Positions 1 through 8,369 of a stretch of DNA of 64,000 bases are shown here, in pieces (positions within the stretch are counted from its first letter, which is position 1; each line of letters begins with the position of its first letter). This DNA comes from Acidocella facilis ATCC 35904. GTDB taxonomy: Bacteria; Pseudomonadota; Alphaproteobacteria; Acetobacterales; Acetobacteraceae. The translations under genes and the position numbers were made by a program. The notes under the pieces are model-generated. The model was not told the origin of the DNA and ran no database searches. It worked only from the letters and a program-made list of their open reading frames with translations. The stretch spans positions 124,001-188,000 of the forward strand of contig NZ_JHYG01000006.1 in NCBI RefSeq assembly GCF_000687875.1, given 5' to 3'.

Positions 1-519
1 CGCGCGGTACTGGGCGAGGGGGTGATGCAGCCCGCCATCGCCTTCATCGGCGAGCAGCCGGGGGATGAGGAGGATGCGCAGGGGCGCTGCTTCGTCGGCC
101 CGGCCGGGCAGCTTCTGGATGCGATGCTGGCGCGGGCCGGGATTGACCGGGCGGAATGCTACATCACCAACGCGGTCAAGCATTTCAAGTTCGAGCAGCG
201 CGGCAAAAATCGCCTGCACCAATCCCCGACCACCGGGGAGATCAAGCATTATCGCTGGTGGCTGCTGAAGGAGTTGGAGCTGGTGCGGCCACGTCTGGTG
301 GTCGCACTGGGGGCGAGTGCGGCGCTGGCGGTCGGCGGCCAGCCGGTCTGCGTCACCCAGGCGCGCGGCCCGGCGCAACTGGGGGATTGGCCGGCTTTTG
401 TCACCACGCATCCGTCCTACCTGTTGCGTTTGCCGGATGAGCAGGCGCGCCGCGCGGCGGAGGCGGCGTTTTTGCAGGATTTGCGGGCGGTGAGGCGTCT
501 GGCTCAAACCCACGCTTAA
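1..519 (+). CDS. UdgX-like uracil-DNA-binding/glycosylase protein (5' end outside window)
   Basis: This is the C-terminal part of a family-4-like uracil-DNA glycosylase fold. The frame is open from base 1, so the true start lies upstream and the protein is probably longer. The uracil-pocket motif GEQPGDEE sits at about nt 49-72, followed by CFVGPAG. A loop KNRLHQSP carries a histidine at nt 217-219. The second active-site motif is HPSYLLR near nt 409-429. In UdgX the loop histidine forms a covalent link to uracil-derived abasic DNA, and a loop of this type separates UdgX from ordinary type-4 UDG. The canonical loop is KRRIH, so KNRLH is slightly divergent. The four iron-sulfur cysteines of type-4 enzymes cannot be judged because the N-terminus is missing. 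The gene ends just before a composite hairpin repeat and converges on a LysR gene. Confidence 0.8.
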   Translation, partial: RAVLGEGVMQPAIAFIGEQPGDEEDAQGRCFVGPAGQLLDAMLARAGIDRAECYITNAVKHFKFEQRGKNRLHQSPTTGEIKHYRWWLLKELELVRPRLVVALGASAALAVGGQPVCVTQARGPAQLGDWPAFVTTHPSYLLRLPDEQARRAAEAAFLQDLRAVRRLAQTHA

Positions 520-524
520 ATGTG

Positions 525-656
525 CAAAAGTTTTTTGGTGCCGCTTTTTTTCAAAAAAGCGGCAAAAACGCCGGGGCATAGGCAACGCCGTCGTCAACAC
601 CCCAAACCTTCGTGGGGACTTTTTGAAAAAAGTCCCCACACCCCCAAAAACTTTTG
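525..656. repeat. Composite hairpin repeat, copy 1 (convergent gene ends)
   Basis: The outer arms are CAAAAGTTTTTTGG (525-538) and CCCAAAAACTTTTG (643-656), which are inverted copies. Inside are hairpin GCCGCTTTTTT/AAAAAAGCGGC (540-563) and hairpin GTGGGGACTTTTT/AAAAAGTCCCCAC (612-639). Each hairpin carries a run of T on its 3' side when read toward it. The element lies between the stop codons of two convergent genes, so it probably acts as a bidirectional terminator. Six relatives occur elsewhere in the window. Confidence 0.85.
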
Positions 657-669
657 CAAATTTAGATTT

Positions 670-1557
670 TCAGCCTTTTTCCACCTCAGCCAGCGCCGAA
701 TTCAGCCAGTTCAAAAAAACCCTGATCATCGGCGCACTCTTCCGCCGCGTCGGATACACAAAATGATGCCCGACATAGGAAATACTGCGCGAGCACCCCG
801 CCAAGGGCGCCACCAGCTTGCCCGTGGCCAGCTCCTTCGCCGCCAGCAAGGTTGATTCCAACGCCACCCCATGCCCCTCCACCGCCGCCGCAATGGCGAG
901 AAAGCTGCGGTCAAACCGCAAGCCACGCAGCGGCGGGGCCGGCAGGCCGTTGATGGCGAACCAGTCCGGCCAGCGCACCTGCTTATTGTCGCTCTGGATC
1001 AGCGTCTGCTCGCCAAGATCCGCGATGCTGGTGATCCGCGCCGCCAGAGGCGGGGCGCAAAGCGGTGTCACTGTCTCCGGCCCGAGCGGGATCATCTCCA
1101 CCCCCGGCAGCGTCACCGGGCCGTAAGTGATGTCGGCATCGAACTCATCGGCGGTGAAGCGGGTATAATCGGTGCCAGCCGCCAGCCGCACCTCGATGCC
1201 AGGATGCGCGTTGAGAAAATGCGGCAAACGCGGCGCCAGGAACTGGGCGGCGAAGCTCGGCGCGCAATGCAGCCGCAGCGAGGCCGGGGTGCGGCGCGAG
1301 ACCGTCTCCAGCCCCCGGCGCAGCTCCTCAAAGCCGCGCTCCACCGCGCGCATCAGCGCCGCCCCCTCCATGCTCAGCTCCACCGCCCGGGTGCGGCGAA
1401 TGAACAGCTTCACCCCCAGCGCCGCTTCCAGATTGCGGATGGCGTGGCTCACCGCGCTCGGCGTGAAGCCCAGCTCATCCGCCGCGGCGGTGAACGAGCC
1501 CAGCCGCCCGGCAGATTCAAAGGCTCTGAGCGCCGGAAGTGGGATTTTGTTGAGCAT
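670..1557 (-). CDS. LysR-family transcriptional regulator (GcvA-like)
   Basis: A 295-residue protein of normal LysR length. Residues 1-62 form the winged helix-turn-helix, with the typical opening PLPALRAFESAGRLGSFTAA and TPSAVSHAIRNLE as recognition helix. The rest is a periplasmic-binding-like effector domain. The layout and the ending with a hydrophobic helix resemble GcvA-type regulators. It is divergent from the SDR-transketolase-TRAP cluster that starts at 1659, with 101 bases between them. By the usual rule for LysR proteins it probably regulates that cluster and itself. The effector is unknown. The gene ends against a composite hairpin repeat shared with the upstream gene. Confidence 0.9.
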   Translation of the reverse strand: MLNKIPLPALRAFESAGRLGSFTAAADELGFTPSAVSHAIRNLEAALGVKLFIRRTRAVELSMEGAALMRAVERGFEELRRGLETVSRRTPASLRLHCAPSFAAQFLAPRLPHFLNAHPGIEVRLAAGTDYTRFTADEFDADITYGPVTLPGVEMIPLGPETVTPLCAPPLAARITSIADLGEQTLIQSDNKQVRWPDWFAINGLPAPPLRGLRFDRSFLAIAAAVEGHGVALESTLLAAKELATGKLVAPLAGCSRSISYVGHHFVYPTRRKSAPMIRVFLNWLNSALAEVEKG

Positions 1558-1576
1558 TTTATATGTGAACCAAATT

Positions 1577-1588
1577 CATCCATGGATG
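1577..1588. promoter_or_regulatory. Candidate LysR operator, palindrome CATCCATGGATG
   Basis: A perfect 12-bp palindrome lies 20 bases upstream of the lysR start and 70 bases upstream of the SDR start, in the divergent promoter region. Its position suits a site for autoregulation and control of the neighbouring cluster. No binding data support it. Confidence 0.4.
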
Positions 1589-1658
1589 TAAAGATCGCGT
1601 TTGTCGGCAGCCCGGTATTGGCGCAGCTTCAGCCTTACAAAACCAAATTGGAGGAACC

Positions 1659-2420
1659 ATGCTGCTCAGCGGCAAGACGGCGATCATCTCGGGCGCGGCC
1701 AGCAAGGCCGGCATCGGCCTGGCCACGGCGCGGCTTTTCGCCAGCCAGGGCGCGCGGATCGCGATTCTCGACCTCACCGAAGAAGCCGCCGCCGAAGCGG
1801 CCGCCAGCCTGCCGGCCGTACCTGAGGGCGCGCATCTGGGTGTCGCCTGCGACGTGACGGATGCGCAGGCCTGCCAGGGCGCGGCGCAGCGTGTGCTGGA
1901 GGTGTTCGGCCAGGCGGACATTCTCATCAATAATGCCGGCATCACCCAGCCCTTGAAGTTGATGGAGATCGGAGGGGAGAACTGGCAGAAGGTGATGGAT
2001 GTGAACCTCACCGGCGTGCTGTATCTCAGCCAGGCCTTCATCCCGCATATGCGTGCGCGCAAGCAGGGCTCTATCGCCTGCATGTCCTCGGTGTCCGCCC
2101 AGCGCGGCGGCGGCATTTTCGGCGGCCCGCATTATTCCGCCGCCAAAGCCGGCGTGCTCGGCCTCGCCAAGGCGATGGCGCGTGAGCTGGGGCCGGATGG
2201 CATCCGCGTCAACAGCGTCACCCCCGGTCTGATCCAGACCGAGATCACCGGCGGCAAGCTAACGGATCAGATGCGCACCGACATCCTGAAAGGCATCCCG
2301 CTCAACCGTCTGGGCGAGGCCAAGGATGTCGCCGGCGCCTTCCTGTTCCTGGCCTCCGATATCTCCTCCTACATCACCGGGGCGGTGATCGACGTTAACG
2401 GCGGGATGCTCATCCATTGA
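1659..2420 (+). CDS. SDR-family NAD(P)-dependent oxidoreductase
   Basis: A 253-residue classical short-chain dehydrogenase. The nucleotide-binding motif is near residues 11-20 (SGAASKAGIG, a slightly expanded TGxxxGxG). NNAG follows near residue 91. The catalytic Ser and YxxxK are in SSVSAQ and HYSAAKAG. The C-terminus ends in the common DVNGG segment. The substrate is probably a polyol or sugar-type alcohol, inferred from the neighbours: split transketolase, TRAP uptake, hydroxypyruvate reductase-like enzyme and glycerate kinase. The stop overlaps the next start by four bases, indicating translational coupling. A GGAGGA ribosome-binding sequence precedes the ATG. Confidence 0.88.
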   Translation: MLLSGKTAIISGAASKAGIGLATARLFASQGARIAILDLTEEAAAEAAASLPAVPEGAHLGVACDVTDAQACQGAAQRVLEVFGQADILINNAGITQPLKLMEIGGENWQKVMDVNLTGVLYLSQAFIPHMRARKQGSIACMSSVSAQRGGGIFGGPHYSAAKAGVLGLAKAMARELGPDGIRVNSVTPGLIQTEITGGKLTDQMRTDILKGIPLNRLGEAKDVAGAFLFLASDISSYITGAVIDVNGGMLIH

Positions 2421-3253
2421 ACCAGATCTCCAATGTTTCCCTGCCCACCCGCGCCTGGCGCATAAGGCGCAATGCGCTGCGGATGGGCGAGGTGCAGGGC
2501 CAGGGCTATATCGCCCAGGCGCTCGGCATCGCCGATGTGCTGGCGGTGGCCTATTTCCACGCGCTCACCTACCGCCCGGAAGACCCCGAGTGGGAAGGGC
2601 GCGACCGTTTCCTGCTCTCCATCGGCCATTACGCCATCGCCCTCTACGCGGCGCTGATCGAGGCCGGGGTGATCCCCGAGGATGAGCTGGAAACCTACGG
2701 CACCGATGATAGCCGCCTGCCAATGTCCGGCATGGCCGCCTACACGCCGGGGATGGAGATCACCGGTGGCTCGCTCGGCCATGGTCTGGGCATCGCCGTC
2801 GGCTTCTGCCTTGGGCTGAAGCGGAAGAATTCGAAAAACTTCGTCTATAACCTGTTCTCGGATGGCGAGCTGAATGAGGGCTCGACCTGGGAAGCGGCGA
2901 TGGCCGCCAGCCATTGGAAGCTGGATAATCTCATCGCCATCGTCGATGTGAACGACCAGCAGGCCGATGGCCCGTCCTCCGCCATGTCCAGCCGCGAGCC
3001 GCTGCATGATCGCTTCACCGCCTTCGGCTGGCATGTCGAGCGTGTGGATGGCAACGATATCGAGGCGGTGGTGAATGCCTTCGATGCGGCGCGCAATCTT
3101 GGCGAACCGAAGCCGCGCATCATCATCTGTGACACCAAGATGGCGAAAGGGGTGAAATTCCTCGAAGAGCGCGAGATGAACCATTTTCTGCGCGTCGACG
3201 CGGATGAATGGCAGAAGGCGCTCGAAATTCTGGACCAGGGGAAGCCCGCATGA
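2417..3253 (+). CDS. Transketolase, N-terminal (ThDP pyrophosphate-binding) subunit
   Basis: A 278-residue protein matching the N-terminal half of transketolase. The ThDP/metal-binding stretch is SDGELNEGSTWEA near residues 148-160, with GSLGHGLGIAVG ahead of it. It starts with TTG inside the TTGA overlap with the SDR stop and overlaps the C-terminal subunit by four bases, so the two halves are probably made together. Split transketolases replace one chain of about 650 residues and transfer two-carbon ketol units. This one sits in a catabolic operon rather than next to pentose-phosphate genes, so a dedicated substrate is likely. Known dedicated split enzymes include apulose-4-phosphate transketolase, but no apiose genes are visible here. 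Confidence 0.9.
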   Translation: MNQISNVSLPTRAWRIRRNALRMGEVQGQGYIAQALGIADVLAVAYFHALTYRPEDPEWEGRDRFLLSIGHYAIALYAALIEAGVIPEDELETYGTDDSRLPMSGMAAYTPGMEITGGSLGHGLGIAVGFCLGLKRKNSKNFVYNLFSDGELNEGSTWEAAMAASHWKLDNLIAIVDVNDQQADGPSSAMSSREPLHDRFTAFGWHVERVDGNDIEAVVNAFDAARNLGEPKPRIIICDTKMAKGVKFLEEREMNHFLRVDADEWQKALEILDQGKPA

Positions 3254-4251
3254 GTAGCACCACCGCGGCGGCGAAGCCGCGCCTCACCACCTCGGCGATG
3301 ATCGCCTCGCTGGCCGCCCCCGGCCAGCGCACCAAGCCGGCCCCGTTCGGCAATGCGCTGACCGCCCTGGCCGCGCAGAATCCGGATATTGTCGGACTTT
3401 CGGCGGATCTCGCGAAATATACTGATCTGCATATTTTCGCGAAGGCCTATCCCGAGCGTTTCTACCAGATGGGCATGGCCGAGCAGCTTCTGATGAGCAC
3501 CGCCGCCGGGCTGGCGCGCGAAGGCGCGATCCCGTTCGCCACCACCTACGCGGTGTTCGCCGCGCGCCGCGCCTATGATTTCATCTGCCTTGCCATCGCC
3601 GAGGAAAAGCTCAACGTCAAAATCATCTGCGCGCTGCCCGGCCTGACCACCGGCTACGGCCCGAGCCATCAGGCGACGGAGGATATCGCCATCTTCCGCG
3701 GCTGCCCCAACCTCACCATCATCGACCCGTGCGACGCGCATGAGATCGAGCAGGCGGTGCCGGCGATCGCGGCGCATCAAGGCCCTGTCTATATGCGTCT
3801 GCTGCGCGGCAATGTGCCGCTGGTGCTGGATGAGTACGGCTATAAATTCCAGATCGGTAAGGCGGCGCTGCTGCGCGACGGCGCCGAGGCGCTGGTGATT
3901 TCCTCCGGCTTCATGACCATGCGCGCGCTGGAAGCGGCCGATCTGCTGGCCAAGGACAAGGTGGGAGCGGCGGTGCTGCATGTGCCGACGATCAAGCCGC
4001 TGGATGAGGCGAAGATTATCGAGGAGGCCGCCAAGCCCGGCCGCATCGTCGTGGTTGCCGAGAATCACAGCATTGTCGGCGGGCTGGGCGAGGCGGTGGC
4101 GGGGCTGCTGCTGCGCAACGGCATCAATCCGGTTTTCCGCCAGATCGCGCTGCCGGATGAGTTCCTCGATGCCGGCGCGCTGCCGACCCTGCATGAACGC
4201 TACGGCATTTCCGCCGAGGCGGTGGCGCGGCAGATCAAGGGCTGGCTGTAA
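3250..4251 (+). CDS. Transketolase, C-terminal (pyrimidine-binding) subunit
   Basis: A 333-residue protein matching the pyrimidine-binding and C-terminal domains of transketolase. MGMAEQLLMSTAAGLA contains the catalytic-type Glu that activates ThDP. FATTYAVFAARRAYD follows, and a C-terminal domain ends in IKGWL. The ATG at 3250 forms an ATGA overlap with the stop of the N-terminal subunit and is preferred over an in-frame ATG at 3208. With its partner it should form the active heterotetramer. A strong hairpin follows at 4293-4323, before the TRAP genes. Confidence 0.9.
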   Translation: MSSTTAAAKPRLTTSAMIASLAAPGQRTKPAPFGNALTALAAQNPDIVGLSADLAKYTDLHIFAKAYPERFYQMGMAEQLLMSTAAGLAREGAIPFATTYAVFAARRAYDFICLAIAEEKLNVKIICALPGLTTGYGPSHQATEDIAIFRGCPNLTIIDPCDAHEIEQAVPAIAAHQGPVYMRLLRGNVPLVLDEYGYKFQIGKAALLRDGAEALVISSGFMTMRALEAADLLAKDKVGAAVLHVPTIKPLDEAKIIEEAAKPGRIVVVAENHSIVGGLGEAVAGLLLRNGINPVFRQIALPDEFLDAGALPTLHERYGISAEAVARQIKGWL

Positions 4252-4292
4252 CCCTCTCGCGTGGCCTGGCCTGTCCAACCGGCCGCGCCTGG

Positions 4293-4323
4293 CCGGGGCC
4301 TCCCATTCGGCGGGAGGCCCCGG
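4293..4323 (+). promoter_or_regulatory. Strong intercistronic hairpin between transketolase and TRAP genes
   Basis: Perfect 12-bp arms CCGGGGCCTCCC and GGGAGGCCCCGG flank a 7-base loop. No T-run follows, so it is a poor terminator. It may protect or process the mRNA so that the abundant solute-binding protein is expressed at a level different from the enzymes. The rest of the 193-base gap (4252-4444) holds no convincing gene. Confidence 0.5.
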
Positions 4324-4444
4324 ATTTCAAAGCTTCGACGGGCCGCGCCGGCCGCCTTGGCGCCAGCCGCGTTTCGATCCAAGAGTTTTAAAAAGACAAG
4401 CTTCAAAAGCACAAAAACCGAGCGACCATTGGAGGATGCAGACC

Positions 4445-5473
4445 ATGACGAAGAACAATAACGCGCTCAAGCTCACCCGCCGCACCGCCTTGGCCGGTGG
4501 CGCCGCACTGCCGCTGTTCGGCATTCTCACCCGCCGCGCCCAGGCCGCCGAATTCACCTACAAGATGGCCACCGGCCAGGCGCCCTCGCATCCGGTGAAC
4601 AAGCGCGCCCAGGAGGCGATCGACCGCATCGCCAAGAACAGCGATGGCCGCATCAAGATCGACCTGTTCCCCGCCGCCCAGCTCGGCACCGATGCGCAGC
4701 TGATCTCGCAGGTGCGCATCGGCGGCGTGCAGTTCATCAACATGGCTTCTTCCGTCCTGGCCACCTATGTCCCCGCCGCCGGCGTGGTGAATACCGGCTT
4801 CGCCTTCAACGGTTATGACCAGGTCTGGCAGGCGATGGATGGGGCTCTGGGCAAATATATCGGCCAATCCATCGACAAGGCCGGGCTGACCATGATCGGC
4901 CGCAGCTGGGATAATGGTTTCCGCCAGATCACCACCTCGACCAAGTCGATCAAGACTCCGGAGGATCTGAAAAATTTCAAGATCCGCGTGCCCCCCGCGC
5001 CGATCCTCACCTCGCTCTTCGCGGCCCTCGGCGCCAGCCCGACGCCGATCGATTTCTCCGAGGTCTATACCGCCTTGCAGACGCATCTGGTCGATGGCCA
5101 GGAAAACCCGCTGCCGATCATCGCCACCGCCAAGCTCTACGAGGTGCAGAAATATTGCAGCCTCACCGGCCATGTCTGGGATGGCTATCTCATCCTCGGC
5201 AACCCGGCGGCGCTGAACAGGCTGCCGGCGGAGATGAAGGCGATGGTGATCCATGAATTCGACCAGGCCGGCAAGGATGAGCGCACGGACATTGCCGCGC
5301 TGAGCAAATCCCTGCAGGCGGACATGTCCGCCAAGGGGCTGCAATTCCTCGATGTCGACAAGGCGAATTTCCGCACCGCTTTGGCCAAGACCGATTTCTA
5401 CCCGCACTGGAAGGCCAAGTTCGGCGACCAGGCCTGGTCCCTGCTGGAGAGCGTGTCCGGGACACTGGGCTGA
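4445..5473 (+). CDS. TRAP transporter solute-binding protein (DctP family)
   Basis: A 342-residue periplasmic binding protein. The N-terminus has a twin-arginine-like signal (LTRRTALAGGAALPLFG) ending near AQAAE. The mature part has DctP features: FPAAQLGTD near residue 76, then VGQxENPLP-type segments around VDGQENPLPIIATAKLYEVQ, and the conserved arginine region FKIRVPPAP that normally holds a carboxylate. The ATG at 4445 is chosen because GGAGG at 4431-4435 lies nine bases ahead. The ATG at 4436 directly abuts it. The stop overlaps the permease start by one base. It is a clear paralogue of the protein encoded at 21117. The ligand is probably an organic acid. Confidence 0.92.
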   Translation: MTKNNNALKLTRRTALAGGAALPLFGILTRRAQAAEFTYKMATGQAPSHPVNKRAQEAIDRIAKNSDGRIKIDLFPAAQLGTDAQLISQVRIGGVQFINMASSVLATYVPAAGVVNTGFAFNGYDQVWQAMDGALGKYIGQSIDKAGLTMIGRSWDNGFRQITTSTKSIKTPEDLKNFKIRVPPAPILTSLFAALGASPTPIDFSEVYTALQTHLVDGQENPLPIIATAKLYEVQKYCSLTGHVWDGYLILGNPAALNRLPAEMKAMVIHEFDQAGKDERTDIAALSKSLQADMSAKGLQFLDVDKANFRTALAKTDFYPHWKAKFGDQAWSLLESVSGTLG

Positions 5474-7365
5474 TGTCGGCCAGCGCCATGAAGATGGGAC
5501 AGCCCGCGCCGGCCAGCCATATCGAAGCCGAAGCCGAGATCGGCCATCATCTGCTGCGCAAGGCAGACCGGCTGCTCGGCTGGGTCATCGATATTCCCTG
5601 CGCGGTGCTGGTCCTGGCGGAAGTGGCGCTGATTCTGGTCAGCGTCATCGCGCGCTCGGTCTTCAACACCCCGCTGGTCTGGAGCGATGAGATCATCGGG
5701 TTGATGTTCCTGTGGCTGACCATGTTCGGCGCGGCGAATGCGCTGCGCCGGCAGGACCATATGCGCATGACCACTTTGGTCTCGCGCCTGCCGCCGGTCT
5801 GGCGGGCGCGGCTGAACGCCATTGGCGTAGCGGCTCCGGCGCTGATGCTGGCGCTGCTGATCGGCCCCGCCTGCCAGTACGCGGCCAATCAATGGTATGT
5901 GCAAACCCCGGCTCTGGGCCTGCCGGATAGTTTCCGCGCCGGGGCGATGCCGGTGGGGGCGGGGCTGATGCTGCTGGTCTGCCTGCTGCGCCTGGCCCGC
6001 TATGGCTGGCGTGAGCTGGTGGTGGCCGCCGCCGTGCTGGTCTGCGGCGCGCTGCTGTTCGCCGCCGCCGCGCCGCTGCTGGGCAGTATCGGCAACTGGA
6101 ATCTGCTGGTGTTCTTCGTCGGGCTGCTGGCCTTCTGCGTGCTGGCGGGCGTGCCCATCGCCTTCTGTTTTGGGCTGTGCACGGTGGCCTATCTGCTCAC
6201 CACCGGCGGCGCGCCGCTGGCGGTGGTGCCGGGCTCGATGGATCAGGGCATGAGCGCGATGATCCTGCTGGCAGTGCCGCTTTTCATCCTGCTCGGCCAT
6301 CTACTGGTTACCACCCGCATGGCGCATGTCATTGTCGAATTCCTGGCGGCGGCGCTGGGGCATGTGCGCGGCGGGCTGAATTACGTGCTGCTCGGCGCGG
6401 TGCTGCTGGTCTCCGGCATTTCCGGCGCGAAGACGGCGGATCTCGCCGCTGTCGCCCCGGTGCTGGTGCCGGAGATGAAGCGCCGCGGCATCGATGAGGG
6501 CGAGATCGTCTCGCTGCTCGCCACCTCCGGCGCCATGGCCGAGACCATCCCGCCTTCCATCGTGCTGATCATCATCGGTTCCGTCACCGGCGTCTCGATC
6601 TCGGCTTTGTTCGCCGGCGGGCTGCTGCCGGGCGTGGTGCTGGCGCTGGCGCTGGCCTTGGTGGCGCGCCTCCGCACCAAACCGCAGGCGAATGCGCCGG
6701 CGCGGCCGCCCGCGCGGGCGGTCTGGCGCAAATTCGCCATCGCCATTCCGGCCCTGGCGCTGCCCTTCGTCATCCGCTTCGCGGTGGTGGACGGCATCGC
6801 CACCGCCACCGAGGTCTCCACCATCGGCATCGCCTATGCGGTGCTGGCGGGGCTGTTGATCTACCGGCATTTCGAATGGCACCGGCTGTTCCCGATGCTG
6901 GTGCAAACCGCCTCGCTGGCCGGCGCCATCATGTTCATCATCGGCGCCGCCACGGCGATGGGCTGGGCCCTGACCCAGTCCAATTTCTCCATGGCGGTGG
7001 CGCATTTCATGCAGTCCGTGCCGGGTGGGCGCTATGGCTTCCTGCTGGTCTCGATCATCGTGATGGTGGTGCTGGGCAGCGTGCTGGAGGGGATACCCGC
7101 CATGGTGCTGTTCGGGCCGCTGCTCTTCCCGGTGGCGAAATCGCTCGGCATCAGCGAGGTGCATTACGCCATGGTGGTGGTGCTCTCGATGGGTCTCGGC
7201 CTGTTCGCCCCGCCTTTCGGCCTCGGCTATTACGCCGCCTGCTCGATCGCGCGGATCAGCCCCGATGCCGGGCTGAAGCGGATCTGGCCCTATGTCGGCG
7301 CGCTGTTCGTGGGGCTGCTCTTGATCGCGGCGGTGCCCTGGATCACTCTGGCGCTGGTGCGTTGA
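5473..7365 (+). CDS. TRAP transporter fused DctQ-DctM permease
   Basis: A 630-residue membrane protein that joins the small four-helix DctQ subunit (about residues 30-190) to the large DctM permease (about 200-630). DctQ-like markers are WSDEIIGLMFLWLTMFGA. DctM-like markers are SGISGAKTADLAAVAP and AETIPPSIVLIIIGS, which match the GA(x)AAD and PPS-type signatures. Fused permeases are a known TRAP variant. With the DctP gene just upstream it forms a sodium-coupled high-affinity importer. A second fused permease at 22124 is closely related. Confidence 0.93.
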   Translation: MSASAMKMGQPAPASHIEAEAEIGHHLLRKADRLLGWVIDIPCAVLVLAEVALILVSVIARSVFNTPLVWSDEIIGLMFLWLTMFGAANALRRQDHMRMTTLVSRLPPVWRARLNAIGVAAPALMLALLIGPACQYAANQWYVQTPALGLPDSFRAGAMPVGAGLMLLVCLLRLARYGWRELVVAAAVLVCGALLFAAAAPLLGSIGNWNLLVFFVGLLAFCVLAGVPIAFCFGLCTVAYLLTTGGAPLAVVPGSMDQGMSAMILLAVPLFILLGHLLVTTRMAHVIVEFLAAALGHVRGGLNYVLLGAVLLVSGISGAKTADLAAVAPVLVPEMKRRGIDEGEIVSLLATSGAMAETIPPSIVLIIIGSVTGVSISALFAGGLLPGVVLALALALVARLRTKPQANAPARPPARAVWRKFAIAIPALALPFVIRFAVVDGIATATEVSTIGIAYAVLAGLLIYRHFEWHRLFPMLVQTASLAGAIMFIIGAATAMGWALTQSNFSMAVAHFMQSVPGGRYGFLLVSIIVMVVLGSVLEGIPAMVLFGPLLFPVAKSLGISEVHYAMVVVLSMGLGLFAPPFGLGYYAACSIARISPDAGLKRIWPYVGALFVGLLLIAAVPWITLALVR

Positions 7366-7400
7366 GGGTGCGCCGGCGCGAAACGAGAAGGGGAGTGGCC

Positions 7401-8369
7401 TTGTCCAACGATAAATTGCGGGTGGTGTTTCTGGATCGCGGCACGCTGGGGCCCAGCGTGAAGCTGCCCGGCCTGACCCAGCCGCATGAGCTGGTGAGCT
7501 ATGATGCCACCCCGGCCAGCGCGGTCGCGGCGCGCATCGCCGAAGCCGATATCGTGATCACCAACAAGGTGCCGGTGCGCGCCGAAAGCCTGGCCACCGC
7601 GACGAAGCTGCGGCTGATCGCGGTGGCGGCGACGGGCACGGATATTGTCGATCTTCCCGTTTGCGCCGCCCGCGACATCGCCGTCACCAATATTCGCGGC
7701 TATGCGGTGAACACGGTGCCCGAGCACACCTTCGCGCTGCTGCTCGCCCTGCGCCGAAGCCTGCTCCCCTATCACAACTCGGTCGCCGCCGGGCGCTGGC
7801 AGGAGGCCGGGCAGTTCTGCTATTTCGACTACCCGATCCGCGACCTCGCCGGCTCCACTTTGGGCATCATCGGCGGCGGCGCGCTGGGCGGGACGGTGGC
7901 GAAGCTGGGCGAGGCCTTCGGCATGAACATCATCTATGCCGGCCGCAAGGGCGAGCCGGAGGCCAAGCCGGGCTACACCCCGTTCGCGGACTTCCTGGCC
8001 CAGGCGGACGTGATCACGCTGCATTGCCCGCTCACCCCGCTCACCCGCAACCTGCTCGGTGCCGCCGAATTCGCGCGGATGGCCCGCAAGCCGCTGCTGA
8101 TCAATACCGGCCGTGGCGGGCTGGTGGATGAGGCGGCTTTGGCGGTGGCGCTGCGCAACGGCCAGATCGCCGGGGCGGGGTTCGACGTCACCAGCCCCGA
8201 GCCGCCGCATCCGGATAATGCGCTGCTCGGGCTGATGGAGCTGCCGAATTTCATCCTCACCCCGCATGTCGCCTGGGCTTCGGAAGAGGCGATGCAGGCG
8301 CTGGCGGACCAGCTTATCGGCAATATCGAGGCCTTCCTGGCCGGCACGCCGCGGAACCTGGTGGCGTGA
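7401..8369 (+). CDS. D-isomer 2-hydroxyacid dehydrogenase (hydroxypyruvate/glyoxylate reductase-like)
   Basis: A 322-residue NAD(P)-dependent dehydrogenase. The Rossmann motif GIIGGGALGG is near residue 155. Catalytic Arg, Glu and His are visible in NTGRGGLVDEAAL, GFDVTSPEPP and LTPHVAWAS. Its place directly before glycerate kinase suggests it makes D-glycerate from hydroxypyruvate. The TTG at 7401 is favoured because GAGAAGGGGAG ends six bases ahead. A GTG at 7395 abuts that site. The 35-base gap after the permease holds nothing else. The exact substrate is inferred from the context. Confidence 0.85.
   Translation: MSNDKLRVVFLDRGTLGPSVKLPGLTQPHELVSYDATPASAVAARIAEADIVITNKVPVRAESLATATKLRLIAVAATGTDIVDLPVCAARDIAVTNIRGYAVNTVPEHTFALLLALRRSLLPYHNSVAAGRWQEAGQFCYFDYPIRDLAGSTLGIIGGGALGGTVAKLGEAFGMNIIYAGRKGEPEAKPGYTPFADFLAQADVITLHCPLTPLTRNLLGAAEFARMARKPLLINTGRGGLVDEAALAVALRNGQIAGAGFDVTSPEPPHPDNALLGLMELPNFILTPHVAWASEEAMQALADQLIGNIEAFLAGTPRNLVA

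Noticed and set aside
2417-4251. Split transketolase as part of the sulfo-transketolase route for sulfoquinovose
   Set aside because: It lies more than 20 kb from the sulfosugar genes, belongs to a TRAP/glycerate operon with its own regulator and lacks the LacI-type palindrome. The sulfosugar cluster already encodes an Entner-Doudoroff-type route.
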